Assembly: GCF_041296385.1 (NCBI RefSeq)
Contig: NC_091018.1
Span: 3,541,501 to 3,605,500, forward strand
Length of the DNA stretch: 64,000 bases
Reading direction: 5' to 3'
DNA from: Aphelocoma coerulescens
Lineage: Eukaryota; Chordata; Aves; Passeriformes; Corvidae
Position 1 is the stretch's first letter; every line of letters starts with the position of its first letter. Positions 1 to 12,526 of the stretch are shown here, one piece after another. The notes under the pieces were generated by a model that saw nothing but the letters and a program-made list of their open reading frames with translations, ran no database searches and was not told the origin of the DNA. The position numbers and the translations under genes were made by a program.

Positions 1-3000
1 ACAATAAAAATAGCTGAATTTTACTGCTCTTCACCCCTGAGTGGCTCCTGTCCAGTTCTTTCCTCATGGTTGTGTTCTGTGCATGTCCACCTTAGCAGAG
101 GCAAGAGGTTTCTGTGAGGATGAGCAAAGGATACATTTTTCTGCAGGTGTTGTGTTGATACATTCTCAACATATTCTGGGTGTTGTTCTGGGTGTTCAGT
201 GGACAATGTACCAAAAATATCTTCATAAAATTTTGCTCATATAAGAAAAACGTCTCTCGAGATGACAAAGTAATACAAGAATTTTGTTTAAGAGCTGTGT
301 TTAATTTGTCAGTGATTTTGTTTGCTGGTGCCTTCTGATAGCTGGAATAAATTGTATTTTTTGACTCCATCTTGTGATTTTACAACTTTTTTTCAGTTCT
401 TGCATCAAAACAACCAGTATGCTTTCTTATTCTTCCTAGGGTTACTTTTTCCTGGTTTTATTATTCATTAATACACTTGGTTTCCTAACATCATTGCAAG
501 AAAATTAAGATTATAGATATCTATATAGATATATACACAATTTTCCCTTGGTATATGTGTGTATCCATTTATCTTCTGCCTTGAATGTCTCATGGGCATT
601 TGAGTGTGATGGCTTCTGGCTCCTGCTCAGTGTAGACAGAGTTTGCAATGTTACCAGGAAACCCCAAATGAAAGATTAGCAATTGCACAATTGTGATTTT
701 TAGATGTAAAATGTGAATGTCTCCTCATAAACACAAATTCAGGAATCTCTTTCACTGCACTACAATTCATCCCATCAACTTTCCAGCTCTGTTTCAAATT
801 AAGGACCAAGGGAAAACCTTGCATATGTCCTGATATAATTAACTCCGTGTTATTATTTCCTTTTCCTTGCTGGAAACAGATCACCTCAGACTTTCAAAAA
901 CATGGGAGAGATTTCTGGAAGGTAATTCCAGCTGCCATAATTAAAATGTAACCATTACAAGGAATCCAAAAGAAGCTGCACAAGTAACTGTACAGCCCTA
1001 ACCACAGCAGTCTGTTGGGTCCATTTGTAATACTTGATAAAATCAATACATTTAAAGAGAAGGAAAGCAGAAGTTACAAATGTAGAATTCCAGTGAAATG
1101 GTTCCATGCATAATTGCTGCCCTATAAATGAACAATAGCATCTCATATTCTACCCTTTTTAATACAAGTCAGTGTTAGAAGTTGTGTTCTCTGGGCTGGA
1201 AAAGATGGAAATTGGATCTAAATTATGGATGTTTTCCACTGACCTGTATGGTAAATGATCAAGTCTATAGACGTCTCATGCAATAGAGATGTCTGCTCTG
1301 CATATATTTTTTAAGAGAACTGTATGAATATTCAGGAATGGTTGTTTCTCCTATTTCAAAGCATAAAAGCAATAGAGCTGTTCAGCTGTCTCTACATAAA
1401 GCATTTCTCCCAAGGTCAGAGGGAGAGGTCAGAGCCAAAATAAAAGTCACTCCTGAGAGTGATTTGCCACGTGATCTTTTCTGTGTTTTGAAAGGTCAGA
1501 GTCTGTGTGGGACAAATTTAATAAACTGATCCCAGAAGTATTGCATCCAATTTCCGAGGAAACATTCCAGAATGCCAGAATTAGGATTCTGCTACACTGA
1601 AATGCCAATTGGTTTGTGATGTTTTGTCTTATAATTATGAGGGTGGCTCAGCTCCAGCTGAACCAATGATTGTTATGTCCCTTCTCAAAGAGAAAAAAGG
1701 TTATCTAAAATGTCTGAACGCTGATATTAGAAATGGTTCAAAGTGGTAACTTGGATCTGCTTTCTTCTTTTCTGTACTGAACTTGACAAAAGAGTGAATG
1801 GTACCAATAAGGAGCATAACACCATTAACCACCTGCTGTACAATCAGCATCTGAAGGACTCTGCACCTTCTGAGAAGCACTGGATGGGCATTTCCACTGC
1901 ATGCAGAAAATGACCTGATTGAAGCTGAGAGTCTCGGGTCCTTTCTGATGTTCCTATCAAAATAAGGATCTTTTTAAAAGGAAAAGGAAGAACTGAGGTA
2001 TAATAAAGGCAGTGAACACAGAAGTAACCATCAAGGGTTTTCATTTTAGTTGCTTTAAATAATTCTTAATTTGATTCATATTTACAATATTATTTATAGA
2101 GTTGTATAAGAGCCTTAAGAAAGATGATTTTTCATCTTGTATATCTTACTCCTACAAGTGATTTTACACTCCATTATTACCTATGAATCCAATCCACTGA
2201 CTCTGAGGACACAGGCTGGACTGTAATTGTGGATGTAGATTATTGGTGACAGAACAAAACACTCTGACTACTAGTGGATATTTCTTTTTTTCAATATGTG
2301 GTAGCAGAATGAAGATGCTGTGGCTCTGTGCACAGAGACAAATCTCAGCTTGTGTGGGTGTAATCATTATTTCCTTCTTGCTGACTCTGCTTCTGTATTG
2401 ATCATTCTATGCCATTCATTTCAGCGGGGTTGGTTGTGATTTAAACGGGTAAATGTAATATCAGCTTTAGTGATGATTACAGCTGAACACCATTTGCTTT
2501 CTATGAAATATAGTAAATTCTTCTATTCCATTTGCTTCTGGCATCCCCAACACGGCTCAACCACTGGTTTTGTGTCTCTGCTTATCACAGGTTGTTTTTT
2601 ACCTTACAGGTATTTGTGGGCATTTGTCAAATGAGCCTCAGTGTGGATGATCCTGCTGTGGTGATAAGAACAAACGGAGATACTTGACATGATGTTTCCT
2701 GTCCATGTCGGATTAAGTGTGTTCTACCAGGGGCCATCCAGCCCAAACCTCACCAGCTATTTGTGCAGTATCTAGTACAGATCCTTGGGGGGTGGGAAAA
2801 TCAGAACAGAGCAAATATAGCCTCAGAGAAGGAGCAGTTGGAGCCTGCAGACAATGTGGAGCATTACTTCAGAGGAGCAAAGCTTGGGCTTGGGACTGAA
2901 ACCTAAAGGTAACAACTGAAATTATTTTAGTGTTGTTCTTTCACAGAACCTTCCCTGAGGCCCCAAACACTTTTTATTCCTTCCTCTGTGCCAGAAGCAC

Positions 3001-4136
3001 CAATTCATTCCCACACAGGATTCAAATTCTGCAGCTGTTCCCTCAATAACTTTCACAATGCAGTTAGTTATTGCTAATACAAAAAATCTATAGCACACTA
3101 TAAAGTGGAAGTATAATACAATATATTTAGGGGCTGGGTACCTCTCTGAAGACTTAAGGAAGCCATACAGGAGCTGTGCAGGATTTGTATGGCAAATTTA
3201 AAATTTCCTGATGGCAAAGCATCAACATAACTTGTTTTACAATATCTTCTTCTTCTCCACAGAGGGAGCAACCTGAATTGTTGGGGAAGGAAAATGAGAC
3301 AGGATATGGACCCAGTTTGCCCTTTGAGACCCTCTGGGCTCTGCACTGCTCATAATGGGAGGATGCTGCTGGATGCTCACCTGGTCTCCTCAGCTCCTGC
3401 AGCAGGAGCATCTTTAGATCACCCTGAATATTGAAATGGGAAACATGGAAGATGCGCAGTGTCTGTGTCTTCTCCTGGTTACTGAGCTTCAAAATTTCCT
3501 TTAACTGCTACCAAATTGCTGCTTCACTGGGAAATTTAATAGAAAAAATCAGCCCCAGACATGATGAAGTGTGACAGGCTCTCTTTCTTTGCCTATAAAA
3601 TTCTTAATGGCAGATAATCAGAAACTTTTTACTGAGAAACCTTCTTAAGTATTACTTTCCATTTCAGTTATTTAAAGTGAGATTCTTCTTTCTCATTTAA
3701 TTCTGGATTATGTAATTTACCCTCATGTGACACAGAATAGAACTCAGTTTTATGGAGGATGGGAAAAAAATGTACATCTGCACCTACAAGTTATATTTCT
3801 AATTATTGCAACAGTTCAGGAACCTACAGTTTAAACAATTTCTCACATAACATATTGAAGTAATCTCACTCGAAATACCTGGTACTGCCATCTATTTTCT
3901 ATTTGTTAGACTGATGTCAATTCCAAAAGAAAACCCAATAATTTTTTAGATCATTTTTTTTTAAAAAGGACATCTACTTGTGGCTGTTCAATTAATGTGC
4001 ATCTTCTGTTGTCACATTTGGTTTTAAAAACATGGTATTTTGATAAAAAAATCACATATTAATCACAAAATGTTGTGCTACCTTCAAAATGCACCTTGTC
4101 TTTGTTTATCAGTTAAATATGGGCTGTGTTTAGTGG
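1..4136. other. Gene-free unique AT-rich DNA
   Basis: I see no exon, RNA gene or recognisable transposon in this stretch. It is AT-rich, with short ORFs on both strands (at most about 110 codons, near 3154-3492) that show no domain or family resemblance. It is consistent with intergenic or intronic bird DNA. Confidence 0.6.
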
Positions 4137-4180
4137 TGTCATGGTTTGAGCCCAGCCAGCACCACACAGCTGCTCAGTCA
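4137..4180. mobile_element. Short fragment of an avian ERV LTR (terminal piece)
   Basis: The stretch starts with TGTCATGGTTTGAGCCCAGC and continues through a CACCACACAGCTGCTCA segment. This resembles, from memory, the terminal part of an abundant avian ERV LTR that reads GTCATGGTTTAA-CCCAGCCAGCA...CACCACGCAGCCGCTC, here with about a dozen bases missing in the middle. The resemblance stops at about 4180 and no rest of the LTR follows. The piece is short, so a repeat-library search is needed to settle family and orientation. Confidence 0.5.
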
Positions 4181-6315
4181 GGAGCTCATCTTCCATGAGT
4201 TCCTTAAATGTCCTGGGCACATCAGGCTATAAAAAACCACCACAAGTGGAAATAAAAGTTTTGAATCCAGAATCTTGATGTATTTGACAGTTTTATGCCT
4301 GTTTTCAACCTGGGTTTTTTTGATCCTTAATGAGTCCATATATTGTTGTCTATTGTTCTTCATCTTCCCGTAAGGGAAAAACAGAGGCAATTATAACTTA
4401 ATAACATTCTCTGTGCTAAGAATGTGTGGTGACAGATAATGAAGTCCAATATACCGATCTGATTACAAGTTGCTCTTTAGATGGGGGACAAATAACTACA
4501 AGATGGCAATGTCAGAGCAAGGAACACTTACACAATGAAATATTAATGAAAATACATTGCACTTATGTCTCAATGACATCTAAATGGGAATCAGTTATCA
4601 GATCTTGAGTGTTTGCTACAAATTTCTACTCTGCAAAAGAAAAAAAAAAAAAATCCAATGAACTTTAAAAATGTCAGCCAGCAGGGCTTTCAAATACATA
4701 ATTTACTAGCTGGCTTCCTATAAATGGATAATAATAAACTCGTAGCTAAAAGCAAGCTCATAAATGCTGAATCAAAAATGGGAAGAACACCATGAAATGA
4801 TAGATGCAGAGGTGCATGGTGGTAATTTTCTTCTAAGGACAAATTGTAGCCGTGGTGCTAAAGCTGTGAATGGAAACCTTGACATTGTGCTAGTGCAGAG
4901 CAAGGCTTCCTTCCACAGGGAAGGATCTGTGCCACAGTTTCTGTATTGCTGCAGAAATGCAGGAGCAACGGGGCTGGAATTGCAGCTCAAGTTTAATGGA
5001 CTTCCCTGAGCACTATATTTTCACAGCCTGCCTGGTTAGGCTCGCCTCTTTGATACACTCATACTTATTTATTTAAACATATGAAAAATAGGCTGTTATA
5101 TTAATCAGAGGGCAGAATGAAGTCATTTCTCATGGAGAAGTTTTAATCTTAATCAAAAATTGTCCTATGTGTTCTATGTTAAAAAGGCATATATTATTGA
5201 ATGGTATTAATAGAACCTTTAATGTTAAAATATTTGATACCAGCCAAAATTAGATTCTATTTTAAGCCGGTACTCTGGGCCGAATGACGATAAAAGCCTC
5301 TCATTTTTTGGTTTGATTTTAATAGCAGCCAGACTGGAGTTGAAAGGCTCTGTTCTCCTGCTCAGGCTCACGGTGCTGCCTGACACTACAGCCTCATCTC
5401 CATGGAGCACCATCTCCCTTGCTGGGTGTATTCTATTAAACCAGGAGGTGAGACTCGACCTGGGCAGAGCAGAGAATGAAACAGAGCTTAGAAGTGCATC
5501 AGGTCGTGGGGACTGTGCAGTCTTTCATTTGGATAAATTCATCTGAGGCTCAAAAATACCATTACAAGGCCCCCTGCCACAGTGGATTTGGACTGTGAGC
5601 TCGAGCTACAACTTCAGTAATGCCCTGCTCAGGCTGGAGGCTTGGGAACACCCACACGGGCTCTGGACAGCTCCTGTGCAAGGATTCCTGGATTTGGAAT
5701 GGAGAGATTTCCAGCCTGATCTCTTCTGGACATGGTCTCAGTACATGGCTTAGGAGTGGGTAGTCAGAGCCACACTGGGGCATTTTGGTACAGCGTGGAT
5801 TCAGTTAGAAAAGATTTAGAAATTCTTTCTTCAAATGTTTATATTGCATCATAACAAGAAAAAAACCCAAACAACTAAATGTGTGGCACAGAAACATTAA
5901 GGTAAATTGCATTTATGTAGAATAAATTCAGAAAGTGTAAAACTAATTGACAATTAGATCAATTTTTGCAGGTTTATATTTTAAAAAATTAAATCTTAAA
6001 TCTCAGGCATTTAGTCTTAAAAAAAGGACCTGACTTAACTAAAACACTGTTATAATAATGATTTAATTAGATTTCTTTTCTATTCACATTAAAATCCTTG
6101 TCATAAGAATGAGCCACAGCATTGTGGAATATTAATATGGGATATATTCTTATTCACACTACCTAGACTCATGGCAGGCCTTATAGCTGAAAAATAATGT
6201 TTAATTTAAGCATTAAACCCCTCCAACTTACTTATCCTAGCTTTTAAAAAAATTATTCAAGTATCTAGCAGTGTGCTAAATATCTTACCTGTGGTCTAAC
6301 ACCTAAGTGACCCTG
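4181..6315. other. Gene-free unique DNA
   Basis: There is no supported gene. It contains a poly-A run near 4640-4653 and unremarkable short ORFs (4764-5009 +, 5313-5546 +, 5562-5783 -) with no recognisable protein features. A slightly GC-richer patch at about 5340-5780 carries no CpG cluster. Confidence 0.55.
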
Positions 6316-6375
6316 GGTTGGAGAAGATGATCTCCACAGGTCCCTTCCAACCTCAGCATCCATGAGACTCTGTGA
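6316..6375 (+). mobile_element. CR1 LINE, 3'-terminal scrap (plus strand)
   Basis: The segment contains GATGATCTCCACAGGTCCCT followed by TCCAACCTCA and a degraded octamer tail ending CTCTGTGA. This is the canonical 3' end of avian CR1 non-LTR retrotransposons in sense orientation. Only about 60 bp survive, which fits the usual severe 5' truncation of CR1. It carries no coding capacity and is an old insertion, judging by the decayed terminal octamers. Confidence 0.8.
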
Positions 6376-7396
6376 CATCCACTGCCCACCTGCAATGCTG
6401 GGTGATGTGATACCCAGTGATCCACGGGAAAGCCATGCAGGATAAAGGAGAGCAAGCTGTCCAGAGGAGGGTTTCCAAGCTGAGTTGTATTTTTTGGAGA
6501 ACCCTGAGCACAGCAGCCAGTGCTTTCTGAGCTATCTGGAAGCATTAACATAGTTTAAAATAAATTCCTAACCGCCTATTTTGCTTAGTGAAACGATGAA
6601 TTATCAAATATACGTTTCTAATGTGGTACGAGTAAGTTTGCAGAAGGCACCAAGATCTGCTTGCATCCCATGATTCATTTATTTCTGAGTGGAAAACGAA
6701 GCAGAAGTGTTTTTGTAGGCATCATTGGCAATTCCTCCTGCTCCCCACCAGGATCCCCACAGATTCCCCACGGCATCCTCGATCCTCCCGAATTGTCGCC
6801 ACGCCCTGAGCACAGCCGGGCAATAGGGGGATGAGGACAATCAATAGAAAGTACAATAAAATAATAAACTTGGCTGGGAAGAGCAGAGGTACAGTTAGAC
6901 CTTAGAACCTAACCTGTGAGCTACATTTGCATTGGACAGGACCTTTGTCTATTAAAGCTTAACTCCACAGAGCTTGGACTGGGTTTCTATAAGCAAGGCA
7001 CACAATCGATCTTGTGCAAAACCTGTTAGTGGAACACTGTTGTGAAAGCAGCTATTCCTGGGATTTGAATGCTGCAGTGCCTTTGCTGAGCTCTAACCAG
7101 TGGCTCTAAAATCTGAACATTTAAATCCCATTAAAGAATTATCTGTGTGTAAGATGTTTTATGTGATAATATACACAACAACATGTCTTAGACTCCATTA
7201 GGTCTTTGCTCTTGTATAATGTAGATTAGCTCAGTTAGTCTTTGTCAAATGACTCACTAAAATTAATTCTTGCAGGTGGACACATGACTAAATTTGAAAC
7301 AAAATCTGCATCTCTTTCCATGCACTATAAAGCCCTGTAAAACAGAATTTACATTAGATAAGGTAATAACTCTTCTCTATAGTAGTATTTAGATTT
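6376..7396. other. Gene-free unique DNA with a small CpG pocket
   Basis: No gene is supported. About 6740-6815 is a short GC-rich patch with around half a dozen CpGs (CCCACGGCATCCTCGATCC and onward). It is too small to be called an island. A perfect octamer motif ATTTGCAT at 6925-6932 is likely a chance hit in AT-rich DNA. Confidence 0.5.
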
Positions 7397-7658
7397 ATAG
7401 AATCATAGAATGGCCTTGGCTGGAAGGAACCTTAAAGATCATCTCATTCCACCCCCTGCCATGGGCAGGGACACCTTCCACTGTCCCAGGCTGCTCCAAG
7501 CCCCATCCAACCTGGCCCTGGACACTTCCAGGGATCCAGGGGCAGCCACAGCTGCTCTGGGCACCCTGTGCCAGGGCCTCCCCACCCTCACAGGGAAGAA
7601 TTTCTTCCTGATATCTAATCTAAACCTAATGTCCTTCTGTTTAAAGTCATTTGCCAAT
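7397..7658 (-). mobile_element. CR1 LINE 3' end (minus strand), 5'-truncated
   Basis: Read on the minus strand the element ends in CATTCTATGATTCTAT, the CR1 terminal octamer repeat. On the plus strand it begins ATAGAATCATAGAATGG and runs through the familiar CCCTGCCATGGGCAGGGACA, CCAACCTGGCC, GGCAGCCACAGCTGCTCTGG and TTTCTTCCTGATATCTAATC segments. The wording with GGATCCAGGGGCAG and CTGTGCCAGGGCC is typical of passerine CR1 copies. Only the 3' region and the last part of ORF2 flanking sequence remain (about 262 bp), with no intact reverse transcriptase. The intact terminal repeat suggests a relatively young or well-preserved copy. Short ORFs over this span are shadows of the repeat. Confidence 0.95.
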
Positions 7659-9310
7659 CAATGATAATATTTCAGATATTTTAATGCAATTTATACATTT
7701 AAAAGTGCTCTGCAGCCTCCCAGACTCTCAGGGAAGGACTGCTGCATGTTGCAGATGTACAGAATGTGACAGCAGCTGCTTCCAGTCTCCTCAGCACAGG
7801 GAATGAGCAAGGAGAAGCCAGAGCTTTTTTTTTAAGGAGTAACACATTGTGCAACTCATTCTATAAAGTTTAAGATGTTTTCTTTTCTTCTTATATTGTA
7901 TCCTTCATTTCTCCTCCCCTTGGCTTTCTGCTCTCTGAACTCCAGCATGCAGGAACACTTCCCAACACCTGACTAAAGGTCTCAGCTGCATCCCTGCACT
8001 GCCCTGGGAGCAGACCCAAATTTGGGGCAAATTTCAGACTTTGAATGCCCTGTTGGGTTTTTTAGCATGGAGCACAATCTCACGGGCTCCAGGGGAAGGG
8101 CAGGGGGCTGCATCTGGCCCAGGTGATGCCGGGGCCAGGGGCTGTTCCTGGGAGCCCAATGGCTCTTTAAATGCAGGGAAGGTGGGGGAGCAGCTGCTCT
8201 CAGCTCTGCTCTGCATCACGTGGACCTGCAACAGCCTGTGAAGGTGAGGGAGCAGTGAGGAAAGGTCAGTGCAGCCATTATGTTTCTATGGATTAGCAGC
8301 TTTTCCTCACATGTATATGAATCTATAGTGAATTCCCCTGTAGCCTTAGATGCCGGTAATTATTGACTGTGGTGTGGTACAGCTGTAGTTTTATTGCATC
8401 GTTAGAGGAACTTCTTCCACTCTGGTGCTTCCAGAGACATCTCCAGTCATGTCCCAGGACACTTGTGATGTGCACTGGAAGATACATTGTGTTATTTTGT
8501 GTTTTCTTAGAGGGAGAATGCTTTGTGTCTCTTGAATATTTTCGTTCTTGTGTTACTTACAGGCAGCTCAGCACTCAGTGTTTAGGGGTTTTCTCCTTTG
8601 TGTGGGTGGAGAGCAGACGGTGTTAATGGAACTCATCATCTGTGCAGAATTCTCTGCTTCAGCAGCCTGTGGAGCCTCAGCCCTCGGCATGTGGGTGTCT
8701 CTGTACCTGTGGATAAACACCCACCGATCCAGCAGGAATCACTCCAGGGAAGTGCAGAGAGCTCTTGGATGAGGTGTGGTGACTCCCGGGTAGAGGACAG
8801 AAATGTTGGATGAGTGGAAAGCGGAGGGAAAAGGAGAAACAGCAATGCACAGAAGGCTTTAGCTGGGATATACAGCAGTGACCTGTATTGGCTTTGCCTG
8901 AAATACACGAGCTCCATACCCCAGTTCTGGCAGCAATGGCAGTGAATATTTAACACAAGTCACAACTTTTACACTTCCATGTTTCATATTCAATATATCT
9001 TTCTAAGTGTGTTATTCATCGTACCCAAAGTGATATAAACAAATCCTGCTCTGCAGGCTGCTGTTTACTCTCCAAGTGGCATTTTAAGAGCAAACCTTCC
9101 CTCCCTGACATAACGCAGTGACAAATTGCAGCTAATACTTCTACATCCACCAGGAAAGGAGCACAGCAGTGCTAAGGATTTATATAGTAGGGAGCTGTGG
9201 AGCATATGTAACTGGCTGGCATTTTTAGTGTCCTGCCTTGATTTTGAGACAGCTTTGGTTAAACATAGCTTCTCTTCTCTGTCCTTGGCTATTTAAAGAA
9301 TTAATTTTTC

Positions 9311-9326
9311 TTTTTTTTTTTTTTTT
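9311..9326. repeat. Poly-T homopolymer (16 bp)
   Basis: This is an uninterrupted run of T after CTTAATTTTTC-like sequence, a low-complexity tract. Confidence 0.9.
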
Positions 9327-9681
9327 ATTTTTATTTGCTGTTTTGCTTTCATAAACCTAAGAAAATCTCCAAAGGTGTATTGTTAACAAATGGTCTGACA
9401 ACTTTATACGACCTCAAAGAACAGGTTTAGGTAAGCGGGGGCAAAGAAACTGGGAAATATGAATGAGAAGAAAAACAATAAAAGATATTTGATAGTACTC
9501 AGATATGCTTTTTTCAAAAGCTATCAAAAATCCCTATGTTAATATGAGACTTCTCACTCATTTGGCATTTTTTGTGTTCCTCTGAGACTGTCTTTCAAAG
9601 GCTTTGAAATGTGCTAATTTAATTTTTCTGTTGCTCCTCATCAAAATTGCTCTTCTTCCCAGCGTAGTAGCAGCAGATACT

Positions 9682-9710
9682 AAAAAAAAAAGAAAAAAAA
9701 AAAAAAGAAG
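9682..9710. repeat. A-rich low-complexity tract
   Basis: Runs of A are interrupted only by two G residues. No retrocopy is recognisable upstream. Confidence 0.85.
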
Positions 9711-11220
9711 TCTTATTACAGAAAATCAAGAGAAATCATGAGTATTAGATCATTTTTGAAAAAGAAAGTTTTGTTCTACTCAAGTGCAGTCTTCCTGATC
9801 ACCCTGCTAATGTCAGCTGGGGAGGGCTCAGGTAATAATCACTTTGAGGCACTCTGGGGTATTTGCAGAAAAAAGGAACCCACTACTAAGGGGTGCAGGA
9901 ACATCAAAATCTTACAAGGCAAAAGTAAATTTCCCTTGCTCCTCTGGCTTCCCCCACAACCACTGGCTTGAAACTTCCAACAATTCAGGGGAAATACCAG
10001 GCTTTTAATGCTGTATTTATGTTTCAAACATGCCCATCCTCAGCAGCATGTGCTTCTTGTCCCTCAGAAATGCCCAGGGCAAAGCCAGTGGGCATCCTGA
10101 GTGTTTGGGCAGAGCCAGGCTGTCAGCCTGAACCAGCCAGGAGGTCTGAGCAGGATCTTTTAGATATCATGCAGTTTTGAGGATTTCCTTCCAATATTTT
10201 GATAATGATAAAAATCCAAACTTTTGATAAGTGGTATCATTTCTGATGGAGTTTCCTTCTTGCACACTTCCATACTGTAATGTGAGTGTTACTCTCCTTT
10301 TTCTGTCCTCATTGTTTGTAAGGTATTTGTTTTGGTTCAAGCCCCTTAGAAAACAAAACTGAGTTATTCTCGAGTTTGTGAATAATTTGGCATCCTGGAT
10401 CTTAACTGATAAATATTTTGCTTTTCTGAAAACCATTGTTTACAGTTGGCACTGAGTCAAGGACTCATTCACAACCTCAGTGCCTCAGTCAAAGGTGGAA
10501 TGACACCCATGCTTATCCTAGACACAAATCCTTGTGCTGGTTGCTATTTTCTGTTGGTTTGTTTGTTGAAGGAAAAAAAAAAGCTTGGTAAACACCATCT
10601 GTCAAACTCAATTTAAATTTTGTTGTTAGGTAAGTGCAAGTGTCCTCAAGGATGACATAGTCAATACTTTAACTGTGGAAAGATTTAAGGAATTCACTTT
10701 TTTCCAATGGTTTTATGGTTTGGAGCATGTTAGTTATAAAGTGTCCATCACCCAGTGTTTCTGCCTGTGTGACCCTGAATTCAGGTGGCTTTCTCTGCTT
10801 TTCTCTGTATGAGCTGTAAATGACTTTCAGAAAGGGATCAACTCAATTTCTAAACCATCCTGGGTTGCTCTGATAGACAAACTCATCTCCAAAGCTCTCT
10901 TTGCCTGCTTGACACAAAACAACAAACAAAACCCATGGGAAATGGAAAGGAAAAAAGCCAACATGAGTATTTCTTCTCATTAAAATTAACTTTTAGTTGA
11001 AGATATTGGAAAAGGTAATTAAAACACGTTTCTGCTTATGATTCGTGCCCAGATACAGTCTGTTTCAGCAATAAGCTTTTTTCATGTCTAACAAGCTATT
11101 TTAGGTGATAAGAATGATTATGAGTTTTCTCTGTTGATAGAAATTACAATTAAGTATTGAAATTCTCTTCCAGTGAGGCAATGCCCTGGAACAGTTACCT
11201 GCTTTGACTTGAAATAGTTC

Positions 11221-11250
11221 TTTTTCTTTCTTTTTTTTTTTTTTCTTTCC
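11221..11250. repeat. Pyrimidine (TTTC/T-rich) tract
   Basis: The tract is almost pure T with interspersed C residues. It is a simple repeat with no sign of a neighbouring exon. Confidence 0.8.
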
Positions 11251-12481
11251 TTATTACTTAAAGGCAGAAAAGCTTTAGAAATCTCTGTGGTTTTCTTTTT
11301 TTCCTCCCCCCAGAAGCCATTCCTTTAATGATATGTTTGAAAACACGGAGTGGGTTTATGCAGTGCTTTACAGTTAATCTGTTATTTGAATGTCTAACAG
11401 GTTTAATGCCTGGCAAAAGCTACATTGAATTAGGAGGAGACTTTGAATAGTCAAAATGTTCTCTTAAATTTGTAGAAATATTTCTTTCAGGGCTGAAAGC
11501 AAATAAATGAATACATAACACAGAAAATAAGTCTTCCTTGAATGAGAAAGTAACCCTTTCCCTGCATTTTTTACTGGATTCATCCTGTTTAAATTTGCCC
11601 AGGGAGTTTCTAGAAGCTTTATACTCTTCTGGGAGCATTTTTTTAGAAAGTTGCTAAACTGTATCTTAAAGCAAACTGAGCTTTCTTAAGTGAAGGTTTT
11701 AGGAAGACCTTTATGCAAATCAAGGATTGTTAACATAAAGAATTTGGAGAACTGTACAGAAACTGACTTGTGGAATGATCTTTCCTTAGAAAGAAACGTA
11801 AAAATTCGTTTTTCCAATGGTGATAACCTGTTTCCATTCCATCCCATGGAAATGATGGCATCTTGTGAGGAAATCCCACTTTGATTTAGAAGTTCTAAAT
11901 AACTTCATTTAAATCTTCCTATTGTGACTCTGTTATTTGAAAAAGTCAAACATCAATTGAAAAAAGAGGACACTGGAGCCATTTTACATCAAAATTCAAA
12001 AGGGCATGAGGGGGAATCTGCAGAATTTAAGTCAATACACCTCTGCATTCCCAATTCATGGTTTTGTTTCCAGAATATTTGATTTGACTTGCCTGTGGAT
12101 TATCAGCTGTTGATTTCCTTTCTCGCATCACTTTAACTTTGGCAGGATTGTCTCAAAAACAGAAAAATTAGAAACTGATGTGGAAGCTGGACTAGAACTT
12201 TTGGTAATTGCTGCTAAGGTGCAAAATATTTTACTTCAGAGCTCGATGAGCAGGAACTAGCATCTCAAAAGCAAATACCAGCATCATTTCTGTGAAACAT
12301 AGAACCTGTTTTACTGGCACAATATTGATTGATGTAACTCCCCATGAATCCTTCCTGTGTAGGTCTATGAATATAGAAGCACTGTTAACATCATGCTTAG
12401 TCACTGGATTCCACGTTAAAGCTTCTGGAAAGGATTTATTATTTAAACTGGAATAAGAATGTAACTTTGCTGATATTGGAG

Positions 12482-12485
<4 letters not shown>

Positions 12486-12525
<40 letters not shown>
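12486..12525. repeat. Poly-A homopolymer (40 bp)
   Basis: This is an uninterrupted run of 40 A residues, the longest homopolymer in the window. It could be a grown mononucleotide microsatellite or the tail of a poly-A-primed retrocopy. I see no recognisable mRNA upstream and no clear target-site duplication of the bases after the run (CAACAGTTTCG). Confidence 0.95.

Positions 12526-12526
<1 letters not shown>

Larger units (their letters stand above)
7659..12485. other. Gene-free unique DNA with low-complexity tracts
   Basis: No gene is supported. A GC-rich but CpG-poor patch lies at 8040-8240. There are T16 at 9311-9326, an A-rich tract at 9682-9710 and a pyrimidine tract at 11221-11250. 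The ORFs in it (for example 8636-8956 -, 9738-9971 +) are short and unrecognisable. Confidence 0.55.

Noticed and set aside
7410..7664. 84-codon plus ORF and 72-codon minus ORF
   Set aside because: Both are readings of the CR1 3' end.
8108..8124. 17-bp exact match CTGCATCTGGCCCAGGT shared with 47855-47871
   Set aside because: The flanks do not match. One such match is not surprising among all pairs in 64 kb.
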